From positions 1,570,907 to 1,634,906 of the forward strand of contig NW_006763296.1 of the NCBI RefSeq assembly GCF_000218685.1: a stretch of DNA of 64,000 nt. Direction: 5' to 3'. A program made the translations under genes and the position numbers. This stretch comes from Serpula lacrymans var. lacrymans S7.9. Its lineage: Eukaryota > Basidiomycota > Agaricomycetes > Boletales > Serpulaceae. The notes beneath the pieces were generated by a model. It ran no database searches. It was not told the origin of the DNA and was given only the letters and a program-made list of their open reading frames with translations. Positions within the stretch are counted from its first letter, which is position 1, and each line of letters begins with the position of its first letter. Shown here one piece after another: positions 34,268 through 44,315 of the stretch.

Positions 34268-36777
34268 CTATGCCCGACAACAAAACAAAGCTGAAAACAG
34301 GCCTCTCCGCCTGGGGTGGCTGTCATCCTCGAGGTCATTCATGCCATGCATCTGGTGTTGATCGAGCATCGCCATGCCTCGTACACCAACCATAGGTCCA
34401 TCACGGTTCGCTGTTCCAGCAGTAGTGTCCTCACGAGAAGTTGTGCCATTCTTACCTGCATGGGCCTGCCCACCATACAAAAATGAATCCGATGGATTAT
34501 TCTGTCCGATACCATTCCCGTTAACCAAATTGGCTCCAAGAGAACCGGGTGCAGGAGAGTGCCTGTCATAGGCTCCGTTGGTGGGACGGTATGGTGATGG
34601 ACTTGGTGCAGTAGCGTAAGGATGAGTAGGCACAAGACCTGAACTCTCTCTCTGTTGCTGACTAGCTCGTCGACTGGCAGGTGCCATGGGCTGAACGCTA
34701 AGATCACCTCTGGCGGTGCCTCCTCGTGTACCTGAACCATCTTGTGTACCAGGACGCCGAGTGCTGTTCTTGATAAGTGCAGGAGTGGGTGCGAGAACGA
34801 GGGGTGTGGAAGGCGTTGCGCCATCTTGCAGCTGTGCACGGGAACGGCGGCCTGTGTCTCTATGACGAGGGGTATGGGGTCCGTGAGCCGTAGCGTGTGC
34901 TTGAGCCAGCAATGATGCCGGTGTCTAAAGAACTCGGTAAGTACCATAGAGACGATATAAGATATGTAACTAACATTGCCTGCTTCCCATCCTTTCCCGT
35001 TATTGAGCAGCATCCAATCAAAGATTCCATCATCCACCTCGCCGATATTTTTGAGAACTTTTGCAAATAGTTCACGTAAAAATTCGTAATCGGGAGTTTC
35101 CTCGAACCCAAGCTTCCGGACGTAGTTCATGTATATGCAGAACTCCTCTGATAGAAACCAGATTGTTAGCGGAGATTACCCAGAGAAAACCGATAAGAAA
35201 ATAATCGACAAAGTAATCGCGACAGACAGGGGCAGGGAAGCAAGCGGATACAAATCGTCATAATTGACGAACACAAAGCAAGTGACATACCCAGGAAAAC
35301 CCTCGCACAGGTCCGAGATTATAGTGGTCTGCTTCTTCTCCCCGATCTTCTCATACTTCTGCTTGTGGGTTGCGGGCCGGAGACCCTGCCAGGGAAGAAC
35401 CTCCTCGCAGAAAATACATAGATTACATGGACCCAAANNNNNNNNNNNNNNNNNNNNNNNNNNNNNNNNNNNNNNNNNNNNNNNNNNNNNNNNNNNNNNN
35501 NNNNNNNNNNNNNNNNNNNNNNNNNNNNNNNNNNNNNCGGATACCAGAAAGCCCATAAAAAGGAATCCAACCAATGAAGGCAAAGATCGAGATAAGAAAG
35601 GGGACATACCGATGATATGGATAATATTTGCTGTCTTGGTCGAGGGAACACCAACTAAGAAATTGTCTGGTTTAATGTCACGATAAATTAGGGACTTGTC
35701 GTGGACTGATTGTACGCGACTGATCTGAAGAAGAAGAAATCGGGTTAAATCGATCATGATACTTTATCAGCTAGAAGAGTGGAGACGGTCCGTATCTGGG
35801 GGGGGGGGGGGGGGGCTAAGGTGCTTCCACCGCTCTCAACGGGTGTAATATGCAGCGGAAAAAATATACGATGACTTCATACTTACCATCTGCTTTGCTG
35901 CCATACAAACAGTCTTGATCGTGAATTTACGGCCGCACATATCGAAGAGGTCTTCTAGATTCGGACCGAGGAGATCAATTACGAGGACATTATGTAGTCC
36001 TTCTTGACCGAAGTGGTGCACTTGTGGAACTCCGACTACAAAAAGGATCAGAAGAAGCACAATCAGTTCAACGATGTTTATCATTTACCAGTGCCGTTCA
36101 AAGTTCGATATGAACGAAACTCGTCTCGTAACTGGGGTGCATCCGACTTCCTTGGTTCCTACCCATAGCAGTAAATTTTTAGCGGGAGAGTAGCAGGACA
36201 TAGATAACCAGATTAACTGACGAATTTGATGGCGACAGGTTGATTGGTGAGTAACTTGGTTCCTAGCACGGCAGATACCGAACGTTAGCAAAGGCTCGAT
36301 CGAATAGAATGCATACAGAAGTCAAGACAAAATAATTATCGGACAAAGAGGTAAACACTATAGGAGCAAGTGCCCAAACGCCGTACGACAGAAATAGATG
36401 GTAGAAGCGCAGGCGATGTAGATAAGGATTAGATGAAAAAATCGTGTACACTTTACAAACACACAAGTCGAAAGGGTCGACAGCTTTGTTATCAAACGAC
36501 GCGGCTGCACTAGATCCCATTAAAAAGAGAACAGGATGACGGCCTGCACCGTAGTGATGTTATAATCGGTTCAAGGGAAATTACGAAAAGGAGAAAAAGC
36601 GGCCAATCGTATACAAAACAGCATTGCTAGAACACGAGACTGACCTTCAAAAACAACACCGAAAGAACCTTCACCGATTTTCTTGCCAACACGGAAGTGG
36701 TTTCCGACGATACCATTCGATGTGGCACTTTGTGAATGGTGACCAGACGAGGATGCAATAACATGAGGTGTCGTCAT
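34268..36777 (-). CDS. Casein kinase I, Yck1/Yck2-type (C-terminal palmitoylation), with assembly gap
   Basis: Exons read: 36777-36645 ([20 protein letters not shown]), 36262-36222 (TNQPVAIKF with catalytic Lys), 36158-36089, 36035-35887 ([20 protein letters not shown]), 35724-35610 ([14 protein letters not shown] catalytic loop), a partly missing exon at the N gap, 35147-34975 ([12 protein letters not shown]), and 34924-34268. The last exon encodes a long disordered tail ending [11 protein letters not shown] terminal Cys-Cys is the palmitoylation signature of membrane-bound Yck kinases, which phosphorylate transporters and sensors at the plasma membrane. The DFG loop lies in the gap. Just beside the gap the expected MYFLRGVLPWQG appears with one extra G, so the frame there is unreliable, most likely from sequencing. 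Intron 1 (382 nt) and the intron with an 18-G run are unusually long. Confidence 0.9.
35439..35537. other. Assembly gap (99 N)
   Basis: A run of N inside the casein kinase gene. It hides the exon that should carry the DFG loop and the segment up to GHVF. The true length is unknown. Confidence 0.99.
35798..35815. repeat. 18-base G homopolymer in a casein kinase intron
   Basis: Eighteen consecutive G on the plus strand (C on the gene strand) in the intron between 35887 and 35724. It sits 260 bp from the N gap, and both probably reflect a region that is hard to sequence. Confidence 0.9.
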
Positions 36778-37286
36778 ATTGAGGCGAGGATATGTTTTAT
36801 GAAGACGCCAGTCCGATGTTGAGAGGTGAAAGGGAATGGATGGACTGGTGCAAAGACAAAAGCAGGCAGAGGCCCAGGGAAAATAGAGGAGAAAGGGAGC
36901 TCCAGCACCGACAGGAACTCGTCAAACAGGCGGACTTTAAATTGCCTTATTTGTGTACACGGCACGCTTTCTTGCGGACATCCCGTGGTTTCTGCGCCCA
37001 CACGTCTGCGGTCCCTTATACAGCATTGGGCGCCGTACTGGCCTTGCTGCATCCTTGCAAAGGCTTGCATACTTCCATCGTTCACTCACAACCACACTAG
37101 TACGCCTGTAAACATGCTGGCTGTCTCCACATTTCACCATCCTTGGTGCTAAAAGTGTGCTAGCTGCTGTGCACTGCGGCACAGCTACAACAGCCCTTGT
37201 CTTTTCGCTTCACAACTGGACGTCCACTCCGATTTCTAGAAAGCTTATGCATCACTGAAAGCAGTGTTCTCCTCGTCGTTCGGACG
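36778..37286. other. Promoter side of casein kinase gene
   Basis: This is the upstream flank of the kinase. The overlapping open frames on both strands (36792-37182) have no recognisable domain. I see no TATA box I would defend. Confidence 0.35.
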
Positions 37287-37555
37287 TCAGCCATAGCCAT
37301 TGGTGATTGCGCACCCTAGCCGAAATGATTTCCTCATCATTGGCTGGTCAGCCCATTCGACCTCAAACACTGCATCTTTCAAACATACAGCATTCAGTGC
37401 AGTATCAGGTGATCTCGACTTTTTCGTATCTAGCAGTTTAGCAATACACGTACTATCGTTGGACAATAGGTGCAATTGGTCTGGGGAGAAGTTGAATAAC
37501 TCACCAGTCGTTGAGCTTGAGACCGTCGGAACTTGACCAGTAGATAGAACTTTTA
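37287..37555 (-). CDS. Last exon of an unrecognised gene (tentative)
   Basis: After a CAG acceptor near 37560, the minus strand stays open with protein-like composition (VSSSTTGELFNFSPDQL, AVCLKDAVFEVEWADQP, RLGCAITNGYG) to TAG at 37287. I do not recognise the family and could not find the upstream exons with confidence. It may be a remnant. Confidence 0.25.
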
Positions 37556-37827
37556 GTTTTCTAGCTGTTTATGCAAAAGAATCAGCAAGAATTTGAGGCG
37601 TTAGGGCAGCGGAACGAAACCGAAACGACGACACACCTTTTGGAATGGTTCTGCAACTTTCGGTCACACTGAGTCACGACGGCACTCACAAACGAAACCA
37701 GGCGGAGCTCGTCGGCAAGGACTCGGCCAAAATGAAGAAATTTTCTCTAAGTCCTGAGGCTGCTTGTATGTGCGTCGTTTCGTTTAGGGCATCAGTGGAA
37801 ATAATACAAGCCAGGAAAATATATAAA

Positions 37828-38398
37828 TTAGCTACTAAACATTCTATTATTACTATGTATGAAAGTATTTGGTATATAATATGACGAATTTTGAGAATTT
37901 TGAGATATACTTGAGCTTGATGATGGAAAAGGAGAAAATGGAATACTACCAGGCAGGAATGGAGGGTAACTCATGTGGGGATGTGGTAGATACATATTGG
38001 GTTGATACGGCATTAGAATGGACCCAGGGGGGGCATGGTGCTGTGAATTTGGCACCTCGGATGGCGAGCCGGCAGGCATGGACATGTTGCTTCCAGATGG
38101 GAGCGAAAAGGATGTGGGGGCTGGATGAGGGGCGGCGACCTAGGATATATTAGAAAGAGGCTTTAACAAAATAATAAAACATCACCTGTCTTCGAGCTCG
38201 AGCTCCAAATAAACCCGCAAAGTGGGGATTTGTTTCGAGATCTGGATGGGCTTCGAAATGGTCCTTGATTTGATCAAGGACCTCTTGCTTTTTGCCGTCG
38301 ATGCTCAGGCTGAGTGCTGCCGCAATGAGCTGGAGGTCAGGCTTGGACTTGCTGCCCAATGCTCCCGCAAAGACCTCGGTGCCATTAAGCCTCGCCAT
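37828..38398 (-). CDS. SAP-like small protein, two exons
   Basis: ATG 38398 begins MARLNGTEVFAGALG. Residues 17-50 (KPDLQLIAAALSLSIDG, KKQEVLDQIKDHFEAH) look like a SAP helix-linker-helix, a motif that binds AT-rich DNA. A 45-nt intron after RARRQ joins a Pro/Ser-rich, low-complexity tail ending NRMFSS. A coiled-coil frame (VEKIQKLSVQLGKARWE, LSDLKDKLNNIRSKG) lies just upstream in another phase and may be a displaced first exon. The 1.8-kb LTR-like element is inserted about 320 bp upstream, so the 5' end of the gene may be altered. Function unknown. Confidence 0.5.
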
Positions 38399-38719
38399 TT
38401 GGACCCCTTGCTTCTTATATTATTCAGCTTGTCCTTCAAGTCCGACAACTCACACATCATGAAAGCATTATGGCCCTGCATCGTATCCCGCTCCCACCTC
38501 GCCTTTCCCAGCTGGACTGACAGCTTCTGGATCTTCTCAACAAGTGTCAGGCAACGAATACGAAGCTATATAACAAAATACAATGCCTGGTCAAGTCCTT
38601 GCTGGAAGGCGGTGAATCAGGGTATGAGTTTTGAAGAGTATTGGTATAGGCACAAATCCAAACTAATATTAAACTAAAGAATAATACATTGAGTATGTAC
38701 TTCTTTATATAGTGAACGG

Positions 38720-40526
38720 TGTCATGCACCAAAGTTGATTGGTAGCATGGACAGGTGTCAATAACGAAGTGAATATTCAAAAAGACTCGCCTTTGTGCCA
38801 CACAGGCACAGTGCCACGTGGAATAGTAATTAATATTGCCCTTTTCGAACTTGTGGCTGATCGGCACCACCTCTATTAGGCAATCCAGTCACGCTCACCT
38901 TTGCTTTTCCATCTGGTACTTTCCGCATTTCGGCATTTCGGCAAATTTTCGCGTCGCCACTGGCTACACATTGCATTGCGCCCTCGCTTTTGTCGTTTCC
39001 CTTACTCCCCTTCCTTTGCCTAGCCCCACCATGGGCCCCTTCCTCTCCTTTTTATTCTCACCTGACGGTCGTTTTTGGATCCCTATTCTAATCCACTTTT
39101 CCGTCACCTCCACCATCCTCCTCCTCATCTTATTTGCACCCCCACCATTTCTGATGTCACCACTTCCTATCCGCTTCCGTCGCTGATCCGTTGACTACCA
39201 CGTGCCACTGCTGATATCAGCAAAGCCCCGGCGGCCGGTTCAAATAGGGCAACAGGTCCATCTTCGTGACGTCGATCTACCATCATATACTATCAAAACA
39301 TCGGTCGCTTGTCTTGCCTGGTTGGAGCGTGGGTGGGTAGTTTTTGAGCTGGAGAAGGTTCATCCCCTTGCGTGGCCCATGTTCATCGCTGTCCCATTCA
39401 CTTGGGTACACTTATCTTTTGTCCATCGTCTTCGCTACAGCTACACCTATCACACGCTGCCTGGGACTCACTTGTTCCAAATTGGAACTACTCCTCTCCC
39501 TCCCTCGTTTTATCAGGTGGTCCAACACAACCAGTCCATTGGTAAGGCCATGGAACTGTCAGATTTGGACTAGGTGGTGGACCGGTGGCTCCAGTTTCTT
39601 TTTCTTCAGCAGAACATTTGTTTACAGTGCAATTATTTTTGATTTTTGAATCATTTTTATGGACACATATTTTTTAGAATGCCTGACTGACAATAAAGGA
39701 ACTGTGTTGATACTGATAGTGATTTGCCTTGCCCTTTTTTTACTGCATCTTCCCATGACATCATGATTTTCCTGCTCTCTTTTTGCTATTGGACTTTACT
39801 TTATGGCTATACAAACCTGTGACATTACTCACAGCATTCATTGTGCTATCTCTTTCTTTTCCTTTTTTGACAATCTTATCCTGTACTACCTACGCAGGAT
39901 TTGTCAGCGTACATTCCTTCCTTCATATTCTTTCTCATTCTTTTTGCACAGCTATACTGTGCATAGCCTACTTTTCTTTTACTATATAAACCCCTGTATT
40001 TTACCTTGTAAAAAGAACAAGAAATCCAATCCAGACTTCTTCTCTACTCTCAAGTTCACTACTCTGCTACTTGTGATCAAGTGTGGTCACAACACTTCCC
40101 ACTTCTACCACTGTTAACTGCTGTCATCGTCACTCGTCACTTTTTGAAAGTGATTGTCATCCCTTTCGATTAGAGTCCTTCTGAGCACTACAGTTTGTGC
40201 GTCAGGAGCCTGCTATCACTGGGAACCTCATCATCCTTGTTGTTCTCAAACCTAACTTGTGCTACGATTAGCAAGGTAGTGCTTGTCTATACACAAAGCC
40301 CCTATCTTTCTATAAATTCAACTATCCCTCCTCCTCAAAACCCACACTCATACACCTTTGGGTTTTTACTTTGAAGGATCTTTATACATACCACCCCACG
40401 AACAACCAGAGCACCCACTGTTCTAGGAGGCAAAGCCCATAAACAAGGTCCATGGAATCTGGGAGGATTGTGTGTTAGTTTGTTTTTTTGTGTGTGGTTT
40501 TCTAACAACAGTTCTCATCATCGACA
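38720..40526 (+). mobile_element. Solo-LTR-like element, copy 2 (1807 bp), inverted relative to copy 1
   Basis: It starts TGTCATGCACC and ends CATCATCGACA. The four bases before it (38716-38719) and after it (40527-40530) are both ACGG, a target-site duplication. An AATAAA motif occurs near 39698, and a TATATAAA box lies near 39983 followed by a CCCTG run, as in an LTR promoter. It aligns over its whole length with 699-2634 on the other strand. It lacks the internal tandem duplication and keeps more CpG sites. It is called a solo LTR because no internal domain flanks it. It sits at the end of the pogo-type transposase gene. Confidence 0.75.
39202..39573 (+). CDS. 123-codon open frame inside LTR-like element copy 2, unknown
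   Basis: The same frame as in copy 1 (1643-2014), open from ATG 39202 to TAG with identical length. This copy reads MPLLISAKPRRPVQIG. At many of the 17 differing positions it keeps an Arg codon where copy 1 has Cys, His or Trp, which fits CpG decay in copy 1. No domain is recognised. A coding role is unproven. Confidence 0.25.
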   Translation: MPLLISAKPRRPVQIGQQVHLRDVDLPSYTIKTSVACLAWLERGWVVFELEKVHPLAWPMFIAVPFTWVHLSFVHRLRYSYTYHTLPGTHLFQIGTTPLPPSFYQVVQHNQSIGKAMELSDLD

Positions 40527-42801
40527 ACGGCGAGGGTCAGACCGAGAAAGGGAAGAATTAAGAAAGTGGTCTGACCAGCTAGCTAACCAATAAGAAAAAA
40601 GGAGAAAGTGGTCCAATCTATTGTATTTACTAATTGTATGAGAAAAAGTATTGGTAAGAGGTGTGTGATTGGCTGTGTCAGTAAGCCCATGAAAAGGCGC
40701 TGACTCACAACCTTCTTCGCTTATCAATATCCCTCCAAAGTATTCCCAGACATAGCACTGGATCGTTGCTATGTCATTTGGATATCTTCTCGAGGGTCTA
40801 CAGCAGGTCTCCTTCGTTGTAAGTACAATAGGACGTGAGTGTGAATAGAGAATAAGAAGAAAAAGGATAAAAGTAATAAGATACCAGCTGTGATCTCCAG
40901 TCCAAGAGCAAGAGGAGTGACAGGGATTGAGTCTGTTAACCATGACATGACGGGAATGTGATAAGAAAAATTGATTCCTCACAACAAGGGCCTTCTTCGA
41001 CATCATCAGCAGCAGCTGAGTCGGCTGCAGGTGGATCGACATCGCGGCGGGGGTGGTTGAGCGCGAGTTTGCAGGAGAGGGCAATGGAGTGGGGATCCAG
41101 CTGCTGAGAGACCAGGACTGCGACCGTGTTCGTTGCGACACGGAGGGCTCAGCACTTATGTCCCCTAGGGGTAGAGCACCCTGGCTTACTTGAAGCCAGG
41201 CCCTTACACCTCTAGACGGCTGGCCGATGCTGTTGTTGTTGCTGCTGCTGTTGCCGTTGTTGCTGTTGCTGTTGCCGCCGCCATTGTCAAGTTCCACCTC
41301 CCCATCTGAAAGACTGGTTTCAGACCCATCAGGATCCCCTGTTCCCTCAGAGCTAGCACCGTCTGAGTCATGCTCAGAACGGTCAATGCGGCCAACAATA
41401 GTTGGTTCACATAGTATTGTTCTGTCGTCATCATCGGAAACATAATCGGGGTCATCTGATGATGGGCCATCAATCCAACCATCAGGGAAGTTTTCCGGGT
41501 ATGAAGCAGGGGCATGGTTGACGGTCGATGTTGAGACGCTTGGCGCATAGTCAGCGGCCGTGAAGACGTTCAGATTGGGGGGGTAGAGGCCACATTTGCG
41601 CCAGGCCTGCAGAATTGTGTTAGTGACGGAAGCACTCTTAAGAGCCTCCCAGTACTCTTTCACAACATGTTGCCGAGCGATGGATGTCCCATATTTGGCC
41701 GTGTACGGTTCTGCACGCCGATACCAGGCTTTCTGCAGGGGACCAAAAACGCCAACATCAAGAGGCTGTAAGCGGTGAGTAGTGTGCGGAGGGAGGCAGA
41801 GAAGATGAATTTGATTCTCGATAGCGAGATCAATCATGGTAGTCATCAGGTGCGATCCATGACCATTGTAGACGAGAAGAGTAGGCTTGCCGGACTTGTT
41901 TTGAGCACGAGATTGAGGAATGAATGATTTTCTAAACCACTCTGTGCATAAAAAGTCGTTAGTCCATCCGTTAATTGACGTAGTTAAACTGTAAAATATT
42001 AGTAGACAGATACAATGAAAAAATGGAAACGTACAAAATTTCAGGGTGAACTTCATACGACTCCGCATCAATGATTGTCCCTGCAAAAATAAAGCCAGGG
42101 AGTATGTTCGCGCCAACAGCGGAGACACACTCTATTACTGTAACCAACTCCAGACTACCCCCATGAATTGTGTAATTTTGATGGTCGAAATGAGAGAAAA
42201 AAAAACGGCGGCCATTAGAATTTTGACCGCCTCCAAGTTGAATCCCCTTCTCATCCATATTGTAGATGTTCTCCCAAGGTATGTTGTGTTCCTTAATCAC
42301 TGCCTCAAACTGCTTGAAAAAGTCCTGGACGACAGGTTGGTTGAAAGCTTGAGCTAGCATGGGATCGATGGTTGATGGCCTTCATGATGCAATTTGTTCC
42401 TCATGTTTCTTGATGAAGTGTCGGACCCACTTTTCAGAGGGATACTTGTTGCACATGTCGAAAACATAGGGGGCGATGGTTTGTTTGCAGAGGGGACGAC
42501 CTGTATTACCTAGAAACTGAATCCATTCCAATAAAACCTCCTCCTGCGCCTGATTTAAGTGCTGCTGTTGGATGTGAGCCTCACGACATGGTACAGCCTT
42601 TCCCTTATACCTCCTAAGTGCAGTGTAATGGTGTTTGATGATTCCCAGATCGCGACACGCTGCCTTGAGGTTCCTGGCTGCACCGGTGCTGGTAGCCTCA
42701 CATGCTGCCTGTATTTGCTTTTCGAGGTCCACTATGTCGCTGGTGGGGGGCTGGGACGTCGAAGTGTGGCAACGGTGCCTTCTGGTTCGTATGGGGGGCA
42801 T
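40518..42801 (-). pseudogene. Pogo/Tigger-type (CENP-B-like HTH, DDE) transposase, inactivated
   Basis: ATG 42801 starts an N-terminal psq/CENP-B-type DNA-binding region (LKAACRDLGIIKHHYTALRR, NQAQEEVLLEWIQFLG). An in-frame TGA at 42384-42382 follows, where CGA (Arg) would continue the frame into PSTIDPMLAQAFNQPVVQ. The catalytic core has NIYNMDEKG (first Asp), an intron at about 42028-41983 (GTACGT...ACAG), then LLVYNGHGSHLM and HRLQPLDVGVFGPL (third Asp). The second catalytic residue is Asn (AAT, 41867-41865) instead of Asp. The tail is acidic and Asn/Ser/Gly-rich, encoded by trinucleotide repeats near 41225-41280. The open frame runs into the LTR-like element at its end. It cannot catalyse transposition. 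Confidence 0.9.
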
Positions 42802-43082
42802 AAGTTAAGAGATTTTAAGGGGGTTAGGAGAGTAAAACCGTCGATATTGATGAGCTCTTTGCGCTTACCAGTGTGATCTTCATCCATCAACAAGTGTGCG
42901 ATTTGTGCCGGAGCGGAGCTGGCGGGCCTTGATTCATTATCTTGGTGCGTGATTGCCTGTTTTGGTCACCTAGTCACGACTTCATCATTGTTCTCATTTC
43001 TCCAGACGCCTCAAGGCCCCAATCAGCTAGTCTCCCCAGTCAGACAAAATTAATGATACGACAGTCGATATCAGTAAATAAG

Positions 43083-43858
43083 GTCTGATCCGAACTAAGA
43101 GTGGCGTGCAGGAGCCCCCCATTCGGTGTCAACAACACGAATGGCTGAAACTTTTTCGCCAAAACCCGAACTCAGCAGAAACTCAACAGAAACTCAGCAA
43201 CTCAGAACTCAGTGATACTCAGCGAGTCAGCATCTCAACCATTGTATGGATCAGCCTCATGCAAGGCCTCAGCAGCTCGCACAAGATCATCATCAGGCCA
43301 TAGAAGACTCCTGTTTCCCCCCACCAGTAGGCATTATCAAAAGCTGTGATATGCCTGCTAGTGAATTCACCCAGCTCTGAACCTGGAATGAACAAGGGCC
43401 ATTTTGTCATTGAGGCATGCGAGCCTCCATAATTCCCTGGATGATGGTGCGGCCTTCAAGGGATAGCCAATCAATTGGAGGCTGTGTGGTTTGATTATTG
43501 GAATTGGGAGTGTGAGGCATGTACAGAGCTATTCACTGCAGGCATTGGCTTATTTAAGCCCAGCTTATATCCTGAAAACAATTTTAGCTTTTTCTAGCCA
43601 ATCAAATCAGAACCCAGAACTCCCATATTTTCAGGATATAAGCTGGGCTTAAATAAGCCAATGCCCGCAGTGATTAGGGGTGTAACATTGTCTGTGATGC
43701 ACATTGCAATGGTATTAATTTTTCCAAGTCCCTATCCTCTTTCTCATGCCGACTCTGGCCGTTCCAGCCGTCTCAAGCCGACTGTTCAATCACTCGGATC
43801 AAGCTTTATTGGTACCGAATGGGGGGCTCCTGCACGCCACCCTTAGTTCGGACAAGAC
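43083..43858. mobile_element. 776-bp MITE with 45-bp terminal inverted repeats
   Basis: The left end GTCTGATCCGAACTAAG and right end (reverse complement) GTCTTGTCCGAACTAAG continue through GTGGCGTGCAGGAGCCCCCC to ATTCGGT. They match at 42 of about 45 positions. There is no transposase inside. The target duplication is unclear: TA follows the right end but AG precedes the left end. The left end shares GGTCTGA(T/C)CC, in inverted orientation, with sequence at about 40540 beside the pogo-type transposase. A link to that family is possible but weak. Confidence 0.8.
43534..43672. repeat. Near-perfect hairpin (45-bp arms, 49-nt loop) nested in the MITE
   Basis: The left arm CACTGCAGGCATTGGC... and the right arm ...GCCAATGCCCGCAGTG are inverted copies with one mismatch over about 45 bp. 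Both contain GCTTATTTAAGCCCAGCTTA. It could be a small foldback element that landed in the MITE, or the MITE's own internal structure. Confidence 0.85.
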
Positions 43859-43917
43859 TACCAATCAGCTTGGTAAGTACCTGGCATTGTAGGCGCTTAC
43901 CTATTGACGCTTCCCAG

Positions 43918-44188
43918 GACGAAACCGCAATAATCCCAGCACGAGATCTGGTCAAATCTGGGCATCTTTCCCTCAAAATTCACACCTTTGGAGATCAAAA
44001 GCTTAGTGTCAGGTCTATCGTTGTCGCTACAGGTAAGCTCTTCATTAAATTCTTTCACAATTATATTCTCTATACTCTATTCTACATCTGACAATTTTCT
44101 AGCTACCTGTACAGCGATTGTTGAGCCTGTGGAGGCCCAAGTGCATCTCTCTTACCGGTTGCATCCGGTGTCCAACGATAGTACATGA
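43918..44188 (+). CDS. Partial two-exon gene of unknown function, 3' of the MITE
   Basis: After a CAG acceptor at 43917 the plus strand reads DETAIIPARDLVKSGHLSLK and FGDQKLSVRSIVVAT to a GTAAGC donor. It resumes after TAG with CTAIVEPVEAQVHLSYRL and ends SNDST, TGA at 44186-44188. A short exon may precede it at 43859-43872, ending at GTAAGT right beside the MITE edge. I cannot identify the family. Its 5' part may have been separated or destroyed by the MITE. Confidence 0.35.
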
Positions 44189-44315
44189 CTCTTGGTAATA
44201 TTATTGATATCAATACACGAGGAAATAATAATACCTAATAACCTTGTCGCGATCAGCACAATAGAGGGAAACATACTCTTACACAAATACACTCTTGCGC
44301 GGTGAAGGAAACCTT

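Noticed and set aside
34339..35130. 263-codon minus-strand frame overlapping the casein kinase tail
   Set aside because: It reads through an intron (34974-34925) and then continues in a shadow phase of the real Ser/Gly/Pro-rich last exon.
40518..41000. C-terminal 160 residues of the long transposase frame
   Set aside because: The composition changes abruptly to Ser/His/Leu-rich sequence and runs into the LTR-like element, so this is probably non-coding read-through rather than part of the protein.
40530..43090. A complete pogo-type transposon bounded by GGTCTGA(C/T)CC inverted ends
   Set aside because: The 10-bp inverted match is short, occurs also at 40568, and one end belongs to the MITE TIR, so element boundaries could not be defended.
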